Shown in pieces: positions 38,416-47,663 of a stretch of 64,000 nt of DNA (the stretch's first letter is position 1; each line of letters starts with the position of its first letter). The position numbers were made by a program, and so were the translations under genes. This stretch comes from an uncultured Paracoccaceae bacterium. GTDB taxonomy: Bacteria > Pseudomonadota > Alphaproteobacteria > Rhodobacterales > Rhodobacteraceae. The notes under the pieces are model-generated. The model did not search any database, was not told where the DNA came from, and was given only the letters and a program-made list of their open reading frames with translations. The DNA lies in assembly GCA_947500775.1 (NCBI GenBank), contig CANMTD010000002.1, forward strand, positions 496,001 through 560,000. The letters are read 5' to 3'.

Positions 38416-39030
38416 TTACAGCCCCTGCCCCGGTTTCACGTCTTTCAATTCCATCGCCTTTGCCGGATCGCGGTACATCTGGGCCAGCACGTCCTGACGT
38501 TTCACATCGGTGCGGTGGCGCAGGGTCAGCACGATGGCGCCGATCATGGCGACCAGCAGGATCAGGCCCGCGGCCTGAAACAGATAGATGTAATCGTCAT
38601 AGATCAGCAGGCCCAAAGCCTTGGTGTTGTGCACCTGATCCAGCGCGGGCGCCACGGCGGCGCGGGCGTCCTGGGCGCTGTCGGCGAAATGCCAGCTGCC
38701 GAACACCATGCCCAGCTGCAGCAACAGGATGACCCCGATCAGACCGGCCAGCGGTATATATTTGGCCATCTCGGCCTTCAGTTCGGCGAAATCGACGTCC
38801 AGCATCATCACCACGAACAGGAACAATACCGCCACCGCGCCAACATAGACGATGACCAGCAGCATCGCGACGAATTCCGCCCCCAGCAGCACGAACATGC
38901 CCGCCGACGACAGGAACGCCAGGATCAGCCACAGCACCGAATGCACCGGGTTGCGCGATACCACGGTGAACAGCCCCGCCGTCACCACGACAATCGCAAA
39001 GCAGTAGAATGTGATATCGGCGACGCTCAT
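38416..39030 (-). CDS. nuoJ: NADH-quinone oxidoreductase subunit J
   Basis: The 204-residue membrane subunit has five hydrophobic segments. [29 protein letters not shown] and [22 protein letters not shown] contain the conserved TM3 with its flexible glycine/pi-bulge region (YVGAVAVLF). Its C-terminus extends about 30 residues into the cytoplasm ([13 protein letters not shown]). The ATG overlaps the stop of the preceding CMD-like gene as ATGA. Confidence 0.96.
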   Translation of the reverse strand: MSVADITFYCFAIVVVTAGLFTVVSRNPVHSVLWLILAFLSSAGMFVLLGAEFVAMLLVIVYVGAVAVLFLFVVMMLDVDFAELKAEMAKYIPLAGLIGVILLLQLGMVFGSWHFADSAQDARAAVAPALDQVHNTKALGLLIYDDYIYLFQAAGLILLVAMIGAIVLTLRHRTDVKRQDVLAQMYRDPAKAMELKDVKPGQGL

Positions 39031-39434
39031 GCCTCGTCTCCTTCAAGCTCGTTAAAGACGGTTTGCGCCAGTTGCAGCGCCTTGGTCATCGCGGGAATTC
39101 CGCCCAGCATCGACATCTGATAAATCACCTCGGCGATTTCCTTGGGCGTGGCCCCTGCCTCGATCGCGTGGCGCACGGTCAGTTTGAACTGCGGCTCGGC
39201 CTGCGCGCCCAGAACGGTCAGCCCGGCCATGACCACCAGCAGGCGGGTCTTGGCGTCCAGCCCGTCCTTGTTGAAGGCATTGCCCCACATCATGTCCATG
39301 AAATCCTTGGGCATGGTCGGGATCAGCTTGTCAAACCCGGTCGCCTGAAAGCTCTCCAACGCAGGATTGAACGCCTTCGCCATGGCGTGGCTTTGTTCCA
39401 TCATCTGTTCAAAGAGTTTCGTGAGGTCGTTCAT
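39027..39434 (-). CDS. Carboxymuconolactone decarboxylase-like protein inside the nuo operon
   Basis: The 135-residue protein matches the CMD/AhpD-like helical family ([32 protein letters not shown] and [18 protein letters not shown] in their parts). The chain contains no cysteine, so it cannot act like AhpD, whose activity depends on a CxxC pair. It overlaps nuoI upstream and nuoJ downstream, each by 4 bases (ATGA), which shows it is an integral part of the operon. Its role is unknown; assembly or quinone-related chemistry are possibilities. Confidence 0.82.
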   Translation of the reverse strand: MNDLTKLFEQMMEQSHAMAKAFNPALESFQATGFDKLIPTMPKDFMDMMWGNAFNKDGLDAKTRLLVVMAGLTVLGAQAEPQFKLTVRHAIEAGATPKEIAEVIYQMSMLGGIPAMTKALQLAQTVFNELEGDEA

Positions 39435-39925
39435 CGGTAGGGTGCATCCAGTTCAAGGTTGCGGGCAATCTCGGCTTCCCAGCGTTCGCCGTTTTCCAGC
39501 AGCTTGTCCTTGTTGTAAAACAGCTCTTCGCGGGTTTCGGTCGAGAATTCGAAATTCGGGCCTTCGACGATCGCATCCACCGGGCAGGCTTCCTGACAGA
39601 AACCGCAATAGATGCATTTGGTCATGTCGATGTCGTACCGCGTGGTGCGGCGGCTGCCGTCTTCGCGGGGTTCGGCGTCGATGGTGATGGCCTGCGCGGG
39701 ACAGATCGCTTCGCACAGCTTGCAGGCGATGCAGCGTTCTTCGCCGTTGGGATAGCGGCGCAGCGCATGTTCGCCGCGGAACCGGGGCGACAGCGGCCCC
39801 TTTTCATGGGGATAGTTCAGCGTGGCCTTGGGCGCGAAAAAGTATTTCATGCCCAGTTTGAGGCCGCCAAGGAAATCGGCCAGCAGGAAATATTTGCCTG
39901 CGCGGGTCCAGTCGATTTGGGTCAT
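39431..39925 (-). CDS. nuoI: NADH-quinone oxidoreductase subunit I
   Basis: The 164-residue peripheral subunit carries the two 4Fe-4S clusters N6a and N6b near the quinone site. Both ferredoxin motifs are complete: [15 protein letters not shown] and [16 protein letters not shown]. It has the N-terminal amphipathic part ([18 protein letters not shown]) that contacts the membrane arm. It starts one base after the nuoH stop region and overlaps the CMD-like gene. Confidence 0.97.
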   Translation of the reverse strand: MTQIDWTRAGKYFLLADFLGGLKLGMKYFFAPKATLNYPHEKGPLSPRFRGEHALRRYPNGEERCIACKLCEAICPAQAITIDAEPREDGSRRTTRYDIDMTKCIYCGFCQEACPVDAIVEGPNFEFSTETREELFYNKDKLLENGERWEAEIARNLELDAPYR

Positions 39926-39926
39926 G

Positions 39927-40964
39927 TCAGCCTCCTACCGCCCAGCGGGCATAGGCCCCGCCAAAGGCTCCGAATTGTGCAAAGAAGGCCACGATCACCA
40001 CCCAGGCCAGCGACAGCGGCAGGAACACTTTCCAGCCCAGGCGCATCAGCTGGTCATAGCGGTAACGCGGGGTGATCGCCTTGACCATCGCGAAGAGGAA
40101 GAAGAAGAACGCCATCTTGCCGATCATCCACAGCGCGCCATCCGGCAGACCCGGGATGGGCGACAGCCAGCCGCCAAAGAACAGCAGCGTGGTCAGGGCG
40201 CACATCAGGAAGATCGCGATATATTCCCCGGCCATGAACAGCAGGAAGGGTGTCGCAGAATATTCCACCTGATACCCGGCGACCAGTTCCGATTCCGCCT
40301 CGGGCAAATCGAAGGGCGGGCGGTTGGTTTCGGCCAGCGCCGAGATGAAGAACAGGAAGACCATCGGGAAATGCGGCAGCCAGTACCAGTTGAACAGGCC
40401 ATAGGCGCCGTCCTGCGCGGCCACGATATCGCTGAAGTTCAGCGATCCGGTGGAAATGATCACCCCCACGATGATCAGCCCGATGCTGACCTCGTATGAA
40501 ATCATCTGCGCCGCCGACCGCAGCGAACCAAGGAACGGGTATTTCGAGTTCGACGCCCAGCCGCCCATGATCACGCCGTAAACCTCAAGCGAAGAGACGG
40601 CAAAGACATAGAGGATCGCCACGTTCAGATCGGCCAGAACCCAGCCATCGGCAAAGGGGATCACCGCCCAGGCGATCATCGCCAGCGTAAACGACAGCAA
40701 GGGGGCCAGCAGGAACACGGTCTTGTCGGCGCCCGCGGGGATCACCACCTCTTTGACCACGTATTTCAGCGCGTCGGCCACCGATTGCAGCAGGCCGAAG
40801 GCCCCGACAACGTTGGGCCCGCGCCGCATCTGCACCGCCGCCCAGATCTTGCGGTCGCCATAAACGAGAAACAGCAGCGATATCATGACAAAGCCAATGA
40901 CCAAAAGGCTTTGCGCCGCGATCAGAACCAATGTTCCGAAACCTGTATTCAGAAAGTCAGCCAT
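39927..40964 (-). CDS. nuoH: NADH-quinone oxidoreductase subunit H
   Basis: The 345-residue membrane subunit forms much of the quinone chamber. Marks are [28 protein letters not shown] in parts, [37 protein letters not shown] in parts, and the acidic loop [26 protein letters not shown] in parts, all conserved. About eight hydrophobic segments are seen. It follows the small lipoprotein gene by 14 bases. Confidence 0.97.
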   Translation of the reverse strand: MADFLNTGFGTLVLIAAQSLLVIGFVMISLLFLVYGDRKIWAAVQMRRGPNVVGAFGLLQSVADALKYVVKEVVIPAGADKTVFLLAPLLSFTLAMIAWAVIPFADGWVLADLNVAILYVFAVSSLEVYGVIMGGWASNSKYPFLGSLRSAAQMISYEVSIGLIIVGVIISTGSLNFSDIVAAQDGAYGLFNWYWLPHFPMVFLFFISALAETNRPPFDLPEAESELVAGYQVEYSATPFLLFMAGEYIAIFLMCALTTLLFFGGWLSPIPGLPDGALWMIGKMAFFFFLFAMVKAITPRYRYDQLMRLGWKVFLPLSLAWVVIVAFFAQFGAFGGAYARWAVGG

Positions 40965-40978
40965 GTTGCCCCATACTC

Positions 40979-41383
40979 TCAGACCGTCGGTATCCCGTTA
41001 GTGGTGCAGCTTTCCACCTGTGCTTGCGCATCGATGGTCCGCACGCCGCGAGGCAGCACCGGCGAGATGGTGTAAACAGCATCTGCCCGCCAAACGCCAG
41101 CCTCTTCGTCCAAATTCGTGCGCAGATGTCGCGCAAAACCATATCCTTGGATCAAGGTATACTGCGCCGCAGCGCATTGTGCATAGGCCACAATGTCATC
41201 GCTGTTGCGCGCGCCCTTCATTTCCACAAAGATATTGATCAGATCATCGTCCAGCAGCCGCGTCTCGACCCCAAGATAATCGGGCTTGAAATCGGCCGGA
41301 TCGCTGGTTCCGGCGGCGGGGGCACATCCGGCCAGCCCGGTGCCCAGCACCAGACCGGTCAGAACAGATTCCCCAAACCGCAC
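40979..41383 (-). CDS. Small lipoprotein between nuoG and nuoH
   Basis: The 134-residue protein has a lipoprotein signal (hydrophobic [13 protein letters not shown], lipobox LAGC with Cys20), so it should be anchored in a membrane on the periplasmic side. The mature part is beta-rich ([33 protein letters not shown]) with two further cysteines near residues 89 and 127. The start is a GTG. I recognise it as a conserved companion gene in Rhodobacterales nuo operons but know no function; an assembly role for complex I would be a guess. Confidence 0.75.
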   Translation of the reverse strand: MRFGESVLTGLVLGTGLAGCAPAAGTSDPADFKPDYLGVETRLLDDDLINIFVEMKGARNSDDIVAYAQCAAAQYTLIQGYGFARHLRTNLDEEAGVWRADAVYTISPVLPRGVRTIDAQAQVESCTTNGIPTV

Positions 41384-41394
41384 GGGTCCCGCGC

Positions 41395-43416
41395 CTATTC
41401 CGCCGCCAGCGGCGCAGATTTGCGCGCTTTGGCGTTGGCGCTGAGCTCGGCCATCAAGGCCGAGGCGCGGGCGATCGGGTTGGTCATATAGTGATCGGTG
41501 ATCGCATTGCGGAACTCGGCCTTTGCCGGGGCCTTTGCAGGCAGCGGTGCCCAGTCGTTTTCCGGCACGGCGTCGATTTCGACCAGATGCGGGGCCACCG
41601 CCACCAATGCCTGACGCAGCGCCGCCAAAGTGTCGAAGGGCAGCGTGGCGCCCATCTCGGCACTCAGCGCGCGCAGGATCGCCCAGTTTTCCTTGGCCTG
41701 GCCGGGCGGGAACCCGGCGCGCAGGGCCAGTTGCGGGCGGCCTTCGGTATTGACGAACAGCCCCTGTTCTTCGGTATAGGCGGCACCGGGCAGGATGATG
41801 TCGGCGCGATGCGCACCCCGGTCGCCATGGCTGCCCTGATAGATCACGAAGGGCCCGGCGGCGATGTCGATTTCATCGGCCCCCAGATTGTAAACCACCT
41901 CGGCCCCGTCCAGCGCTTCGGTCACCCCGCCCTCGGTCACGCATCCGGCATCCAGCGCGCCGACACGGCCGGCGGCGGTGTGCAGCACCATGAATTTGCT
42001 GGCCGACACCTCGGCCATCTGCATGGCCTGCGCCAGAACGGCCGAACCATCCGCTTCGATCAGGGCGCCCTGCCCGACGATGACGATGGTGTTCTTTTCC
42101 TTGGTTTCGGCGCTGACGCCTTTTCTGACGGCCGCGACCAATGCGGCCCGGTCCGACCCCATATGCGCATAATCATAGGTCAGATCGACCGCTTCGCCGA
42201 TCAGCCCGACATCGGCGCCGCGCGCCCAGGCCTTGCGAATCCGGGCGTTCAGCACCGGTGCCTCGTCGCGCGGGTTGGTGCCGATCAGCAGAATCATGTC
42301 GGCACTGTCGATATCTTCGATTGTCGCGGTGCCGACATAGGCGCTGCGGTTATCGGTGGGCAGTTTCGCCCCATCGGTGCGGCATTCGACCGAACCGCCC
42401 TGCCCTTCGACCAGTTGTTTCAGGGCAAAGGCGGCCTCGACCGGGGCAAGATCGCCGATCAGACCGGCCAGTTTCTTGCCCTTCATCGCGGCGGCGGCGG
42501 CTTTCAGCGCCTCGTCCCAGCCCGCTTTGCGCAGCTTGCCGTTTTCGCGGATATAGGGCGTGTCCAGACGCTGACGGCGCAGCCCGTCCCAGACAAAGCG
42601 GGATTTGTCGGAAATCCATTCCTCGTTCACGCCGTCGTGGTTGCGTGGCAGGAATCGCATCACTTCGCGGCCCTTGGTATCGACGCGGATATTGGCCCCC
42701 AGCGCGTCCATCACGTCGATGGATTCGGTTTTGGTCAATTCCCACGGGCGGGCGGTAAAGGCATAGGGTTTGCTGACCAGCGCGCCCACCGGGCACAGGT
42801 CGATGATGTTGCCCTGCATGTTGGAGTGCAGCGTTTCGCCCAGATAGCTGGTGATCTCGGCATCCTCGCCGCGGCCGGTCTGGCCCATCTGGGTGATTCC
42901 CGCGACCTCGGTCGTGAAACGCACGCAGCGGGTGCAGGAAATGCAGCGGGTCATATGGGTTTCGACCAGCGGCCCTAGGTCCAGATCCTCGGTCGCGCGC
43001 TTGGGTTCGCGGTAGCGGCTGAAATCGACGCCGTAAGCCATTGCCTGATCCTGCAGATCGCATTCGCCGCCCTGATCGCAGATCGGGCAATCCAGCGGGT
43101 GGTTGATCAGCAGAAACTCCATCACGCCCTCGCGGGCCTTTTTGACCATGGGCGAATTGGTCTTGATCACCGGCGGCGCGCCTTCGGGACCCGGGCGCAG
43201 ATCCTTGACCTGCATCGCGCAAGAGGCGGCGGGTTTCGGCGGGCCGCCCACGACCTCGACCAGACACATGCGGCAGTTGCCCGCAATCGACAGACGTTCG
43301 TGATAACAGAACCGCGGCACCTCGACCCCGGCCTGTTCACAGGCCTGGATCAGCGTCAGGGCTGGATTCACTTCGATCTCTTTGTCGTCGATGATGATTT
43401 TGCGTAGGTCGGTCAT
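41395..43416 (-). CDS. nuoG: NADH-quinone oxidoreductase subunit G
   Basis: The 673-residue peripheral subunit holds the electron wire in the arm. The N-terminal 2Fe-2S motif is [18 protein letters not shown] with an earlier Cys, followed by [17 protein letters not shown] and [10 protein letters not shown] for the 4Fe-4S clusters. A molybdopterin-oxidoreductase-like domain without the cofactor follows (about 220-600). The start is taken at ATG 43416, with a GGAG Shine-Dalgarno; TTG 43437 is a possible but less likely upstream start that overlaps the previous gene. Confidence 0.97.
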   Translation of the reverse strand: MTDLRKIIIDDKEIEVNPALTLIQACEQAGVEVPRFCYHERLSIAGNCRMCLVEVVGGPPKPAASCAMQVKDLRPGPEGAPPVIKTNSPMVKKAREGVMEFLLINHPLDCPICDQGGECDLQDQAMAYGVDFSRYREPKRATEDLDLGPLVETHMTRCISCTRCVRFTTEVAGITQMGQTGRGEDAEITSYLGETLHSNMQGNIIDLCPVGALVSKPYAFTARPWELTKTESIDVMDALGANIRVDTKGREVMRFLPRNHDGVNEEWISDKSRFVWDGLRRQRLDTPYIRENGKLRKAGWDEALKAAAAAMKGKKLAGLIGDLAPVEAAFALKQLVEGQGGSVECRTDGAKLPTDNRSAYVGTATIEDIDSADMILLIGTNPRDEAPVLNARIRKAWARGADVGLIGEAVDLTYDYAHMGSDRAALVAAVRKGVSAETKEKNTIVIVGQGALIEADGSAVLAQAMQMAEVSASKFMVLHTAAGRVGALDAGCVTEGGVTEALDGAEVVYNLGADEIDIAAGPFVIYQGSHGDRGAHRADIILPGAAYTEEQGLFVNTEGRPQLALRAGFPPGQAKENWAILRALSAEMGATLPFDTLAALRQALVAVAPHLVEIDAVPENDWAPLPAKAPAKAEFRNAITDHYMTNPIARASALMAELSANAKARKSAPLAAE

Positions 43417-43426
43417 GGTCTCTCCG

Positions 43427-43867
43427 TCACCGTGCAATCAGAAATTTGCCGATCTGCGACCCGCTTGCGATTTCGCGCGCACCGGCCCGGCAGAATGTCG
43501 ACCTATCGCCTATAATAATCCGGTTGGACTGGATATAGGCAATGGTGTCCTTCTGAATTTTTTCTTTCGGCGGATGGCGTGCGATCACGCGCAGGTCCTT
43601 TTCGGTATAGCCCTGAGCTTTTAGACTTTTTTCCAGGTTCTGCAACGTCTTGCGGTCAAATTTGGCGTTGAAGCCGAAACCGGGGCAGTTTTTGGAAATC
43701 TGCTGGGCCAATCCGCGGGCAACACCCCAGTCATAAAGCGCCTGAGGCGTCTCGATCCGGCGGGTCACCTGTTGGTCCGGGGCCGTGGTCGTCTGGCACC
43801 CTGAAATGACCAAAAGCGCTGCCATTGCGGCAGCGCCTGATCTTCGTTGCAATAGAGAAAATGACAT
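43427..43867 (-). CDS. DUF5333-like lipoprotein, copy next to nuoG
   Basis: The 146-residue protein has a lipoprotein signal (AALLVISGC, lipobox ISGC at Cys24). Its mature part shares a pattern with the neighbouring exported protein: a Lys-Asn-Cys or Lys-Lys-Cys near the start, a leucine-rich helix, then Ala-x-Gly-Tyr, and a C-terminal [21 protein letters not shown] resembling CAAGRNEIKQNSQIGALLRNR. I recognise the family as DUF5333, of unknown function and found in Rhodobacterales nuo operons. The two cysteines (residues about 61 and 126) could form a disulfide in the periplasm. Confidence 0.75.
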   Translation of the reverse strand: MSFSLLQRRSGAAAMAALLVISGCQTTTAPDQQVTRRIETPQALYDWGVARGLAQQISKNCPGFGFNAKFDRKTLQNLEKSLKAQGYTEKDLRVIARHPPKEKIQKDTIAYIQSNRIIIGDRSTFCRAGAREIASGSQIGKFLIAR

Positions 43868-43873
43868 ACGTCC

Positions 43874-44290
43874 CTATCTGTTTCTGAGCAACGCGCCGAT
43901 CTGGCTGTTTTGTTTGATCTCATTCCGCCCGGCTGCACAATAGGATTGCGGCGCGGAAAGAACCACACCTTTTGACGTCAGATAAGCCTTTGCCGCCTTT
44001 TCCACGCGTTTCTTTTCCTGCTTGTCCTCGACAAAGGCTTCGATCTGGTCGTCATCATAGCCGGCCGCCTTGGCCTTGGATTCCAGCGATTTGGCAAAGC
44101 TGTAGGCCCGCAACATACGCGGAGAGATACTGTCGCATTTCTTGCGGATCATATCGGCGATCGCAATCACCGTCAGTCCGTCGTTGATTTCCTTGTGGCT
44201 GCGCAGCCCATGGGCCACCGCCGCCCCCGATCCCGCGCTCAGCGTCAGGGTCAAAGCGCCCGCAAGGGCCAGGGAAAACAAAGGTTTCAT
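43874..44290 (-). CDS. DUF5333-like exported protein
   Basis: The 138-residue protein has a cleavable signal peptide (MKPLFSLALAGALTLTLSAG, likely cleavage after AVA) and a small helical mature part. Its Cys residues (about 52 and 118) and ending NEIKQNSQIGALLRNR match the next gene in the operon, so the two are tandem relatives, one soluble in the periplasm and one lipid-anchored. Six bases separate them. No enzyme motif is visible. Confidence 0.75.
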   Translation of the reverse strand: MKPLFSLALAGALTLTLSAGSGAAVAHGLRSHKEINDGLTVIAIADMIRKKCDSISPRMLRAYSFAKSLESKAKAAGYDDDQIEAFVEDKQEKKRVEKAAKAYLTSKGVVLSAPQSYCAAGRNEIKQNSQIGALLRNR

Positions 44291-44358
44291 CGTCGTACAC
44301 TCCTAATCAACCTCGAACCGGGCATAGATGAACGCGCCCGGTCTGAATTTGGGGAGTC

Positions 44359-44387
44359 GATGGGTTGATATGCAATAGCAACCCATC
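44359..44387. repeat. Inverted repeat at the end of the pentapeptide-like gene
   Basis: Nine-base perfect arms (44359-44367 and 44379-44387) with an 11-base loop overlap the stop codon of the pentapeptide-like gene. The T-rich run follows on the plus strand, opposite to operon transcription, so it is not a normal terminator for the operon. It may shape RNA cleavage or stability at this junction. Confidence 0.4.
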
Positions 44388-44700
44388 ATTTTGTCTTTTC
44401 TTTAACGCTCCGATAGGCGGCAAACAGCTTGGCCACCGAAACGCCGTTGATGGTCATGCCGGCCATCTGCGCGTTTTCGATCCGTGCGTTCGACAGGTTC
44501 ACACCGCGCAGCACCAGATCTGACAGGTTGGTGTCCGAGATCGTGGCCCCCGACAGATTGAGGTTCTGAAACATCGAGGACGACAGATTCACATCGTCAA
44601 AGACCGACCCCGACAGGTTCGCATTGCTGATCTGCGCGCCCGCCAGCAAGGCATTTTCGATCACCAGATCGTCGCGCTTTGATACTATTTCCATTCCCAT
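44386..44700 (-). CDS. Pentapeptide-repeat-like small protein inside the nuo operon
   Basis: The 104-residue protein contains repeats of about five residues centred on Leu or similar (ANLSG, VNLSS, LNLSG, TNLSD, VNLSN), which should fold as a short right-handed beta helix from about residue 15 to 85. There is no signal peptide. A second in-frame ATG lies two codons in (44694); the Shine-Dalgarno GGGGA suits either. It is preceded by a 123-bp gap with promoter- and terminator-like signals. I do not know a function; such folds often bind proteins. Confidence 0.72.
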   Translation of the reverse strand: MGMEIVSKRDDLVIENALLAGAQISNANLSGSVFDDVNLSSSMFQNLNLSGATISDTNLSDLVLRGVNLSNARIENAQMAGMTINGVSVAKLFAAYRSVKEKTK

Positions 44701-44708
44701 TGATCCCC

Positions 44709-44732
44709 AAAAAAGGCGGGCCCCGAACCGCC
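44709..44732 (-). terminator. Terminator-like hairpin inside the nuo cluster
   Basis: On the minus strand a 5-bp GC stem (44732-44728 with 44719-44715) is followed by six T residues (44714-44709), just before the pentapeptide-like ATG. It could reduce transcription from nuoF toward nuoG or act as an attenuator. The stem is short, so the effect would be partial. Confidence 0.45.
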
Positions 44733-44742
44733 GGTACAGCCT

Positions 44743-44771
44743 AATATATTGCCGTTACGGTCTGAACACAA
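44743..44771 (-). promoter_or_regulatory. Possible internal promoter in the nuo cluster
   Basis: On the minus strand TTGTGT (44771-44766) is followed after exactly 17 bases by TATATT (44748-44743). It lies in the largest noncoding gap within the cluster (44701-44823). It could drive the genes from the pentapeptide-like gene through nuoG onward, although the terminator-like hairpin lies immediately downstream. Confidence 0.4.
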
Positions 44772-44823
44772 AATCACCCCAAGACAATGGGCAACCGCCA
44801 TTTTGCACAGTTCTTGATCGCCC

Positions 44824-45321
44824 CTAGGCCGAGGCCGGGCTACAATTCCGGTCTTTCCACATCTGCGCGTCTTGCAGATGGGCCCAGCCAAAGGCGTGAT
44901 CGGTATCCCCGTGGGTGCGGCGGTGGTGAAACCGCGCCATCCCCTCGTCCACCGTCGGGCGGTGTCCGGGCTGCACCCACCACATCACCAGATGCGAATT
45001 GCCGATCACATCGTACCATTCGTGGCGGCGGGCGTAAAACTGGCGGTGCACGGTGTTCCAGACAAAATGTTCCAGACTGGGGGCGTCGCGCCAGACCGAC
45101 AGGGTGGCCGCGATCCCCGGCTGGGCGCGAAACGCCCCCGCCGGATCTCGCTGTGCCGCGTCCATGTCATCGTCGGGCAACCGCCAGATGAACCCATCGC
45201 TTTGCGCGGCAATCCCGTTGACCAGATCCAGCCCGTCAACGAAATCCTTGCTGCGCGGATCGTCCCAGCCGTATTTCAGCGTGCCGAAATTCAGTTCTGC
45301 AAGATGGGGCGTCTGCGTCAT
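44824..45321 (-). CDS. DUF3291-like protein
   Basis: The 165-residue protein resembles DUF3291/antibiotic-monooxygenase-like ferredoxin folds: LAELNFGTLKYGW, DGFIWRLPDDDMDAAQRD, LSVWRDAPSLEHFVWNTVHRQF and LVMWWVQPGHRPTVDEGMARF are the usual blocks. The start ATG 45321 follows a strong GGAGGG Shine-Dalgarno; the longer frame uses a GTG with none. It lies between the methyltransferase and the pentapeptide-like gene in the nuo cluster. Function unknown. Confidence 0.8.
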   Translation of the reverse strand: MTQTPHLAELNFGTLKYGWDDPRSKDFVDGLDLVNGIAAQSDGFIWRLPDDDMDAAQRDPAGAFRAQPGIAATLSVWRDAPSLEHFVWNTVHRQFYARRHEWYDVIGNSHLVMWWVQPGHRPTVDEGMARFHHRRTHGDTDHAFGWAHLQDAQMWKDRNCSPASA

Positions 45322-45356
45322 CGCAGCCCTCCGGTCCAAGAGTTCCTGTTCCGCAG

Positions 45357-46091
45357 TCACGATACCTTGGAATGGGTCGGCGCGGAAACCTTTGCCTTGT
45401 CAAACACCACGATAGAATCGTGAACATGCACCCCCGCAACCTCTCCTTCGAGTTCGGGTATTCTTGGCCTTTTGTCGTGATACCAAAGATGCATATCGTC
45501 AAAGACTTTGCGCAGAAGATTGAAAAAGTTCTTCCTTGAGCGGAACCCACCGCCCCAGTTTGGCAAATAGGCGGTATGCAAATCTTCGATCATATAGGTT
45601 CCGCCGTTGCTCAGCCGTGGAAACAGAACCTTCAGCGATGCCTCGATATGATCCATCTGGTGGCTTCCATCGTCCAGCACAACGTCGACGCCGCCCATTT
45701 CGTCGATGACAGAGGTCAGAAACTCCGGGTCGGCCTGTGATCCGATGCGCACCTGCCCGGCGTCCCCGTCATAGGCGGCACAGTCAGGATTGATGTCTAT
45801 GCCAAAGATCACCGCCTCGTCGCCCAGATATTTGCGCCACATCTGAAGGCTGCCGCCCTTGGACACACCGATCTCCAGAAACCTGACCGGCGTATTGCGG
45901 TAGCGGCTGAAGTAACGGTCATACAGCGGGATATAGTGATGCCACTTGTGCACCACGTCGCCCTTGTGCTGGACAAAGATGTCCAGCAGATCGCCGTCGA
46001 AACCGTATTTGTCGCGGATATCCTGTGCGATATCGCCCCCTTCGAAGCGATATTGCGCAATTCCCTCGGATGGGCGAGGCTTTTTCTTCAT
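45357..46091 (-). CDS. Class I SAM-dependent methyltransferase
   Basis: The 244-residue protein has the SAM-binding motif FLEIGVSKGGSLQMW (about 70-84), an acidic strand end (FGIDINPDC) and DVVLDDGSHQMDHIEASLKVLFPRLSNGGTYMIED in parts, typical of the cephalosporin-hydroxylase/tetracenomycin sugar O-methyltransferase group. I prefer ATG 46091; a GTG at 46145 would overlap the nuoF end. It lies directly after nuoF (34-bp gap). Such enzymes methylate sugars or small molecules, not respiratory proteins as far as I know, so its presence here is odd. Confidence 0.82.
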   Translation of the reverse strand: MKKKPRPSEGIAQYRFEGGDIAQDIRDKYGFDGDLLDIFVQHKGDVVHKWHHYIPLYDRYFSRYRNTPVRFLEIGVSKGGSLQMWRKYLGDEAVIFGIDINPDCAAYDGDAGQVRIGSQADPEFLTSVIDEMGGVDVVLDDGSHQMDHIEASLKVLFPRLSNGGTYMIEDLHTAYLPNWGGGFRSRKNFFNLLRKVFDDMHLWYHDKRPRIPELEGEVAGVHVHDSIVVFDKAKVSAPTHSKVS

Positions 46092-46125
46092 GATGGGACC
46101 CTGTTGGGCTTTGCCCTGCAAAAGG

Positions 46126-47421
46126 TCATTCAGCCGCAACCGCACTGACCCGGCCAGTGCGTTTGTGTTTGATCCGATCCTCGATCTCGTCCCGGAAATG
46201 GCGGATCAGACCCTGAATGGGCCAGGCCGCCGCATCGCCAAGCGCGCAGATCGTGTGGCCTTCGACCTGTTTGGTCACATCCAGCAGCATGTCGATCTCT
46301 TCGGGTTCGGCGTCGCCCGTGACCAGACGGTCCATCACCCGCATCATCCAGCCGGTGCCTTCGCGACAGGGCGTGCACTGGCCACAGCTTTCATGTTTAT
46401 AGAACTTCGCCAGCCGCCAGATCGCCTTGATCACATCGGTCGACTGATCCATCACGATCACCGCCGCCGTGCCCAAGCCCGACCGCTGTTCGCGCAGCCA
46501 GTCGAAATCCATGATCGCGTCTTTCATCACGTCGCGCGGCAGCATCGGCACCGAGGACCCGCCGGGGATCACCGCCTTCAGATTGTCCCAGCCGCCGCGA
46601 ATGCCGCCGCAATGGCGGTCGATCAGCTCTTCGAACCCGATCGACATTTCCTCTTCGACCACGCAGGGGTTGTTCACATGGCCGCTGATGGCAAACAGTT
46701 TGGTGCCCGCGTTGTTCGGACGCCCGAACCCGGCGAACCAATCGGGGCCGCGGCGCAGGATCGTCGGCACCACGGCGATGGATTCCACATTGTTCACCGT
46801 GGTCGGACAGCCGTAAAGCCCCGCCCCCGCCGGGAACGGCGGTTTCATCCGCGGCATGCCCTTCTTGCCCTCAAGGCTTTCCAGCAGCGCGGTTTCCTCG
46901 CCGCAGATATAGGCGCCCGCGCCGTGGTGCAGGAACAGATCGAAATCCCAGCCCGAGCCGGCGGCGTTCTTGCCCAAAAGCCCCGCATCATAAGCTTCGT
47001 CGATCGCGGCCTGCAGCGCCTCGCGTTCGCGAATATATTCGCCGCGCAGGTAGATATAGCAGGTATGCGCGTTCATCGCGAAACTGGCGATCAGGCAGCC
47101 TTCGATCAGCGTATGCGGATCGTGGCGCATGATTTCGCGGTCCTTGCAGGTGCCCGGTTCGGATTCATCGGCATTGACCACCAGATAGGCCGGACGCCCG
47201 TCGCTTTCCTTGGGCATGAACGACCATTTCAGACCGGTGGGGAACCCTGCCCCGCCGCGCCCGCGCAGCCCGCTGGCCTTCATCTGGTCGATGATCCAGT
47301 CGCGGCCCTTTTTCACGATGCCGCCGGTGCCATCCCAATGCCCACGGGCCTTGGCGCCCGCCAGCGTGCGGTCGTGCATCCCGTAAAGGTTGGTAAAGAT
47401 CCGATCCTGATCTTTCAGCAT
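46126..47421 (-). CDS. nuoF: NADH-quinone oxidoreductase subunit F
   Basis: The 431-residue subunit binds NADH and FMN and carries cluster N3. Marks are [20 protein letters not shown] for nucleotide binding, the acidic [16 protein letters not shown] and the 4Fe-4S motif [15 protein letters not shown] with a fourth Cys at about residue 398 (HTICALGD). Length is normal. It follows the DUF5337 gene by one base. Confidence 0.97.
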   Translation of the reverse strand: MLKDQDRIFTNLYGMHDRTLAGAKARGHWDGTGGIVKKGRDWIIDQMKASGLRGRGGAGFPTGLKWSFMPKESDGRPAYLVVNADESEPGTCKDREIMRHDPHTLIEGCLIASFAMNAHTCYIYLRGEYIREREALQAAIDEAYDAGLLGKNAAGSGWDFDLFLHHGAGAYICGEETALLESLEGKKGMPRMKPPFPAGAGLYGCPTTVNNVESIAVVPTILRRGPDWFAGFGRPNNAGTKLFAISGHVNNPCVVEEEMSIGFEELIDRHCGGIRGGWDNLKAVIPGGSSVPMLPRDVMKDAIMDFDWLREQRSGLGTAAVIVMDQSTDVIKAIWRLAKFYKHESCGQCTPCREGTGWMMRVMDRLVTGDAEPEEIDMLLDVTKQVEGHTICALGDAAAWPIQGLIRHFRDEIEDRIKHKRTGRVSAVAAE

Positions 47422-47422
47422 A

Positions 47423-47656
47423 CTATCGTCCTTCGTTGGTCCGGCGCTTGCGCCAGATCTGATATGTCATTGCCAGCGCCAAGATGAAACCAGCCAGCGA
47501 AATCAGGTAAAACAGCATCTCGAACCGCAGCGGCAGCCCGGCTATACGCGTCAGCCAGGGCGCGATGATCGCCACCACGCCCGCAAGGGCAATGATGACC
47601 GCGATGATCCGCCCCTGCCGGGCCAATGCCTGTTCCTGATCCAGCCCCCGTGTCAT
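47423..47656 (-). CDS. Small membrane protein, DUF5337-like
   Basis: The 77-residue protein begins [20 protein letters not shown] and has two hydrophobic segments (about 17-35 and 44-63), ending in a basic tail ([11 protein letters not shown]). I recognise it as DUF5337, a Rhodobacterales nuo-operon companion of unknown function. The start ATG 47656 has a GAGGTG Shine-Dalgarno; a longer frame to 47713 would overlap the preceding gene. It ends one base before nuoF. Confidence 0.78.
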   Translation of the reverse strand: MTRGLDQEQALARQGRIIAVIIALAGVVAIIAPWLTRIAGLPLRFEMLFYLISLAGFILALAMTYQIWRKRRTNEGR

Positions 47657-47663
47657 TGTCACC

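Noticed and set aside
35942-38497. Plus-strand open frame of 851 codons antisense to nuoL and nuoK
   Set aside because: It is the mirror of a GC-rich conserved gene on the minus strand; its protein is rich in His, Gln, Arg and Asp with no domain, a typical shadow frame.
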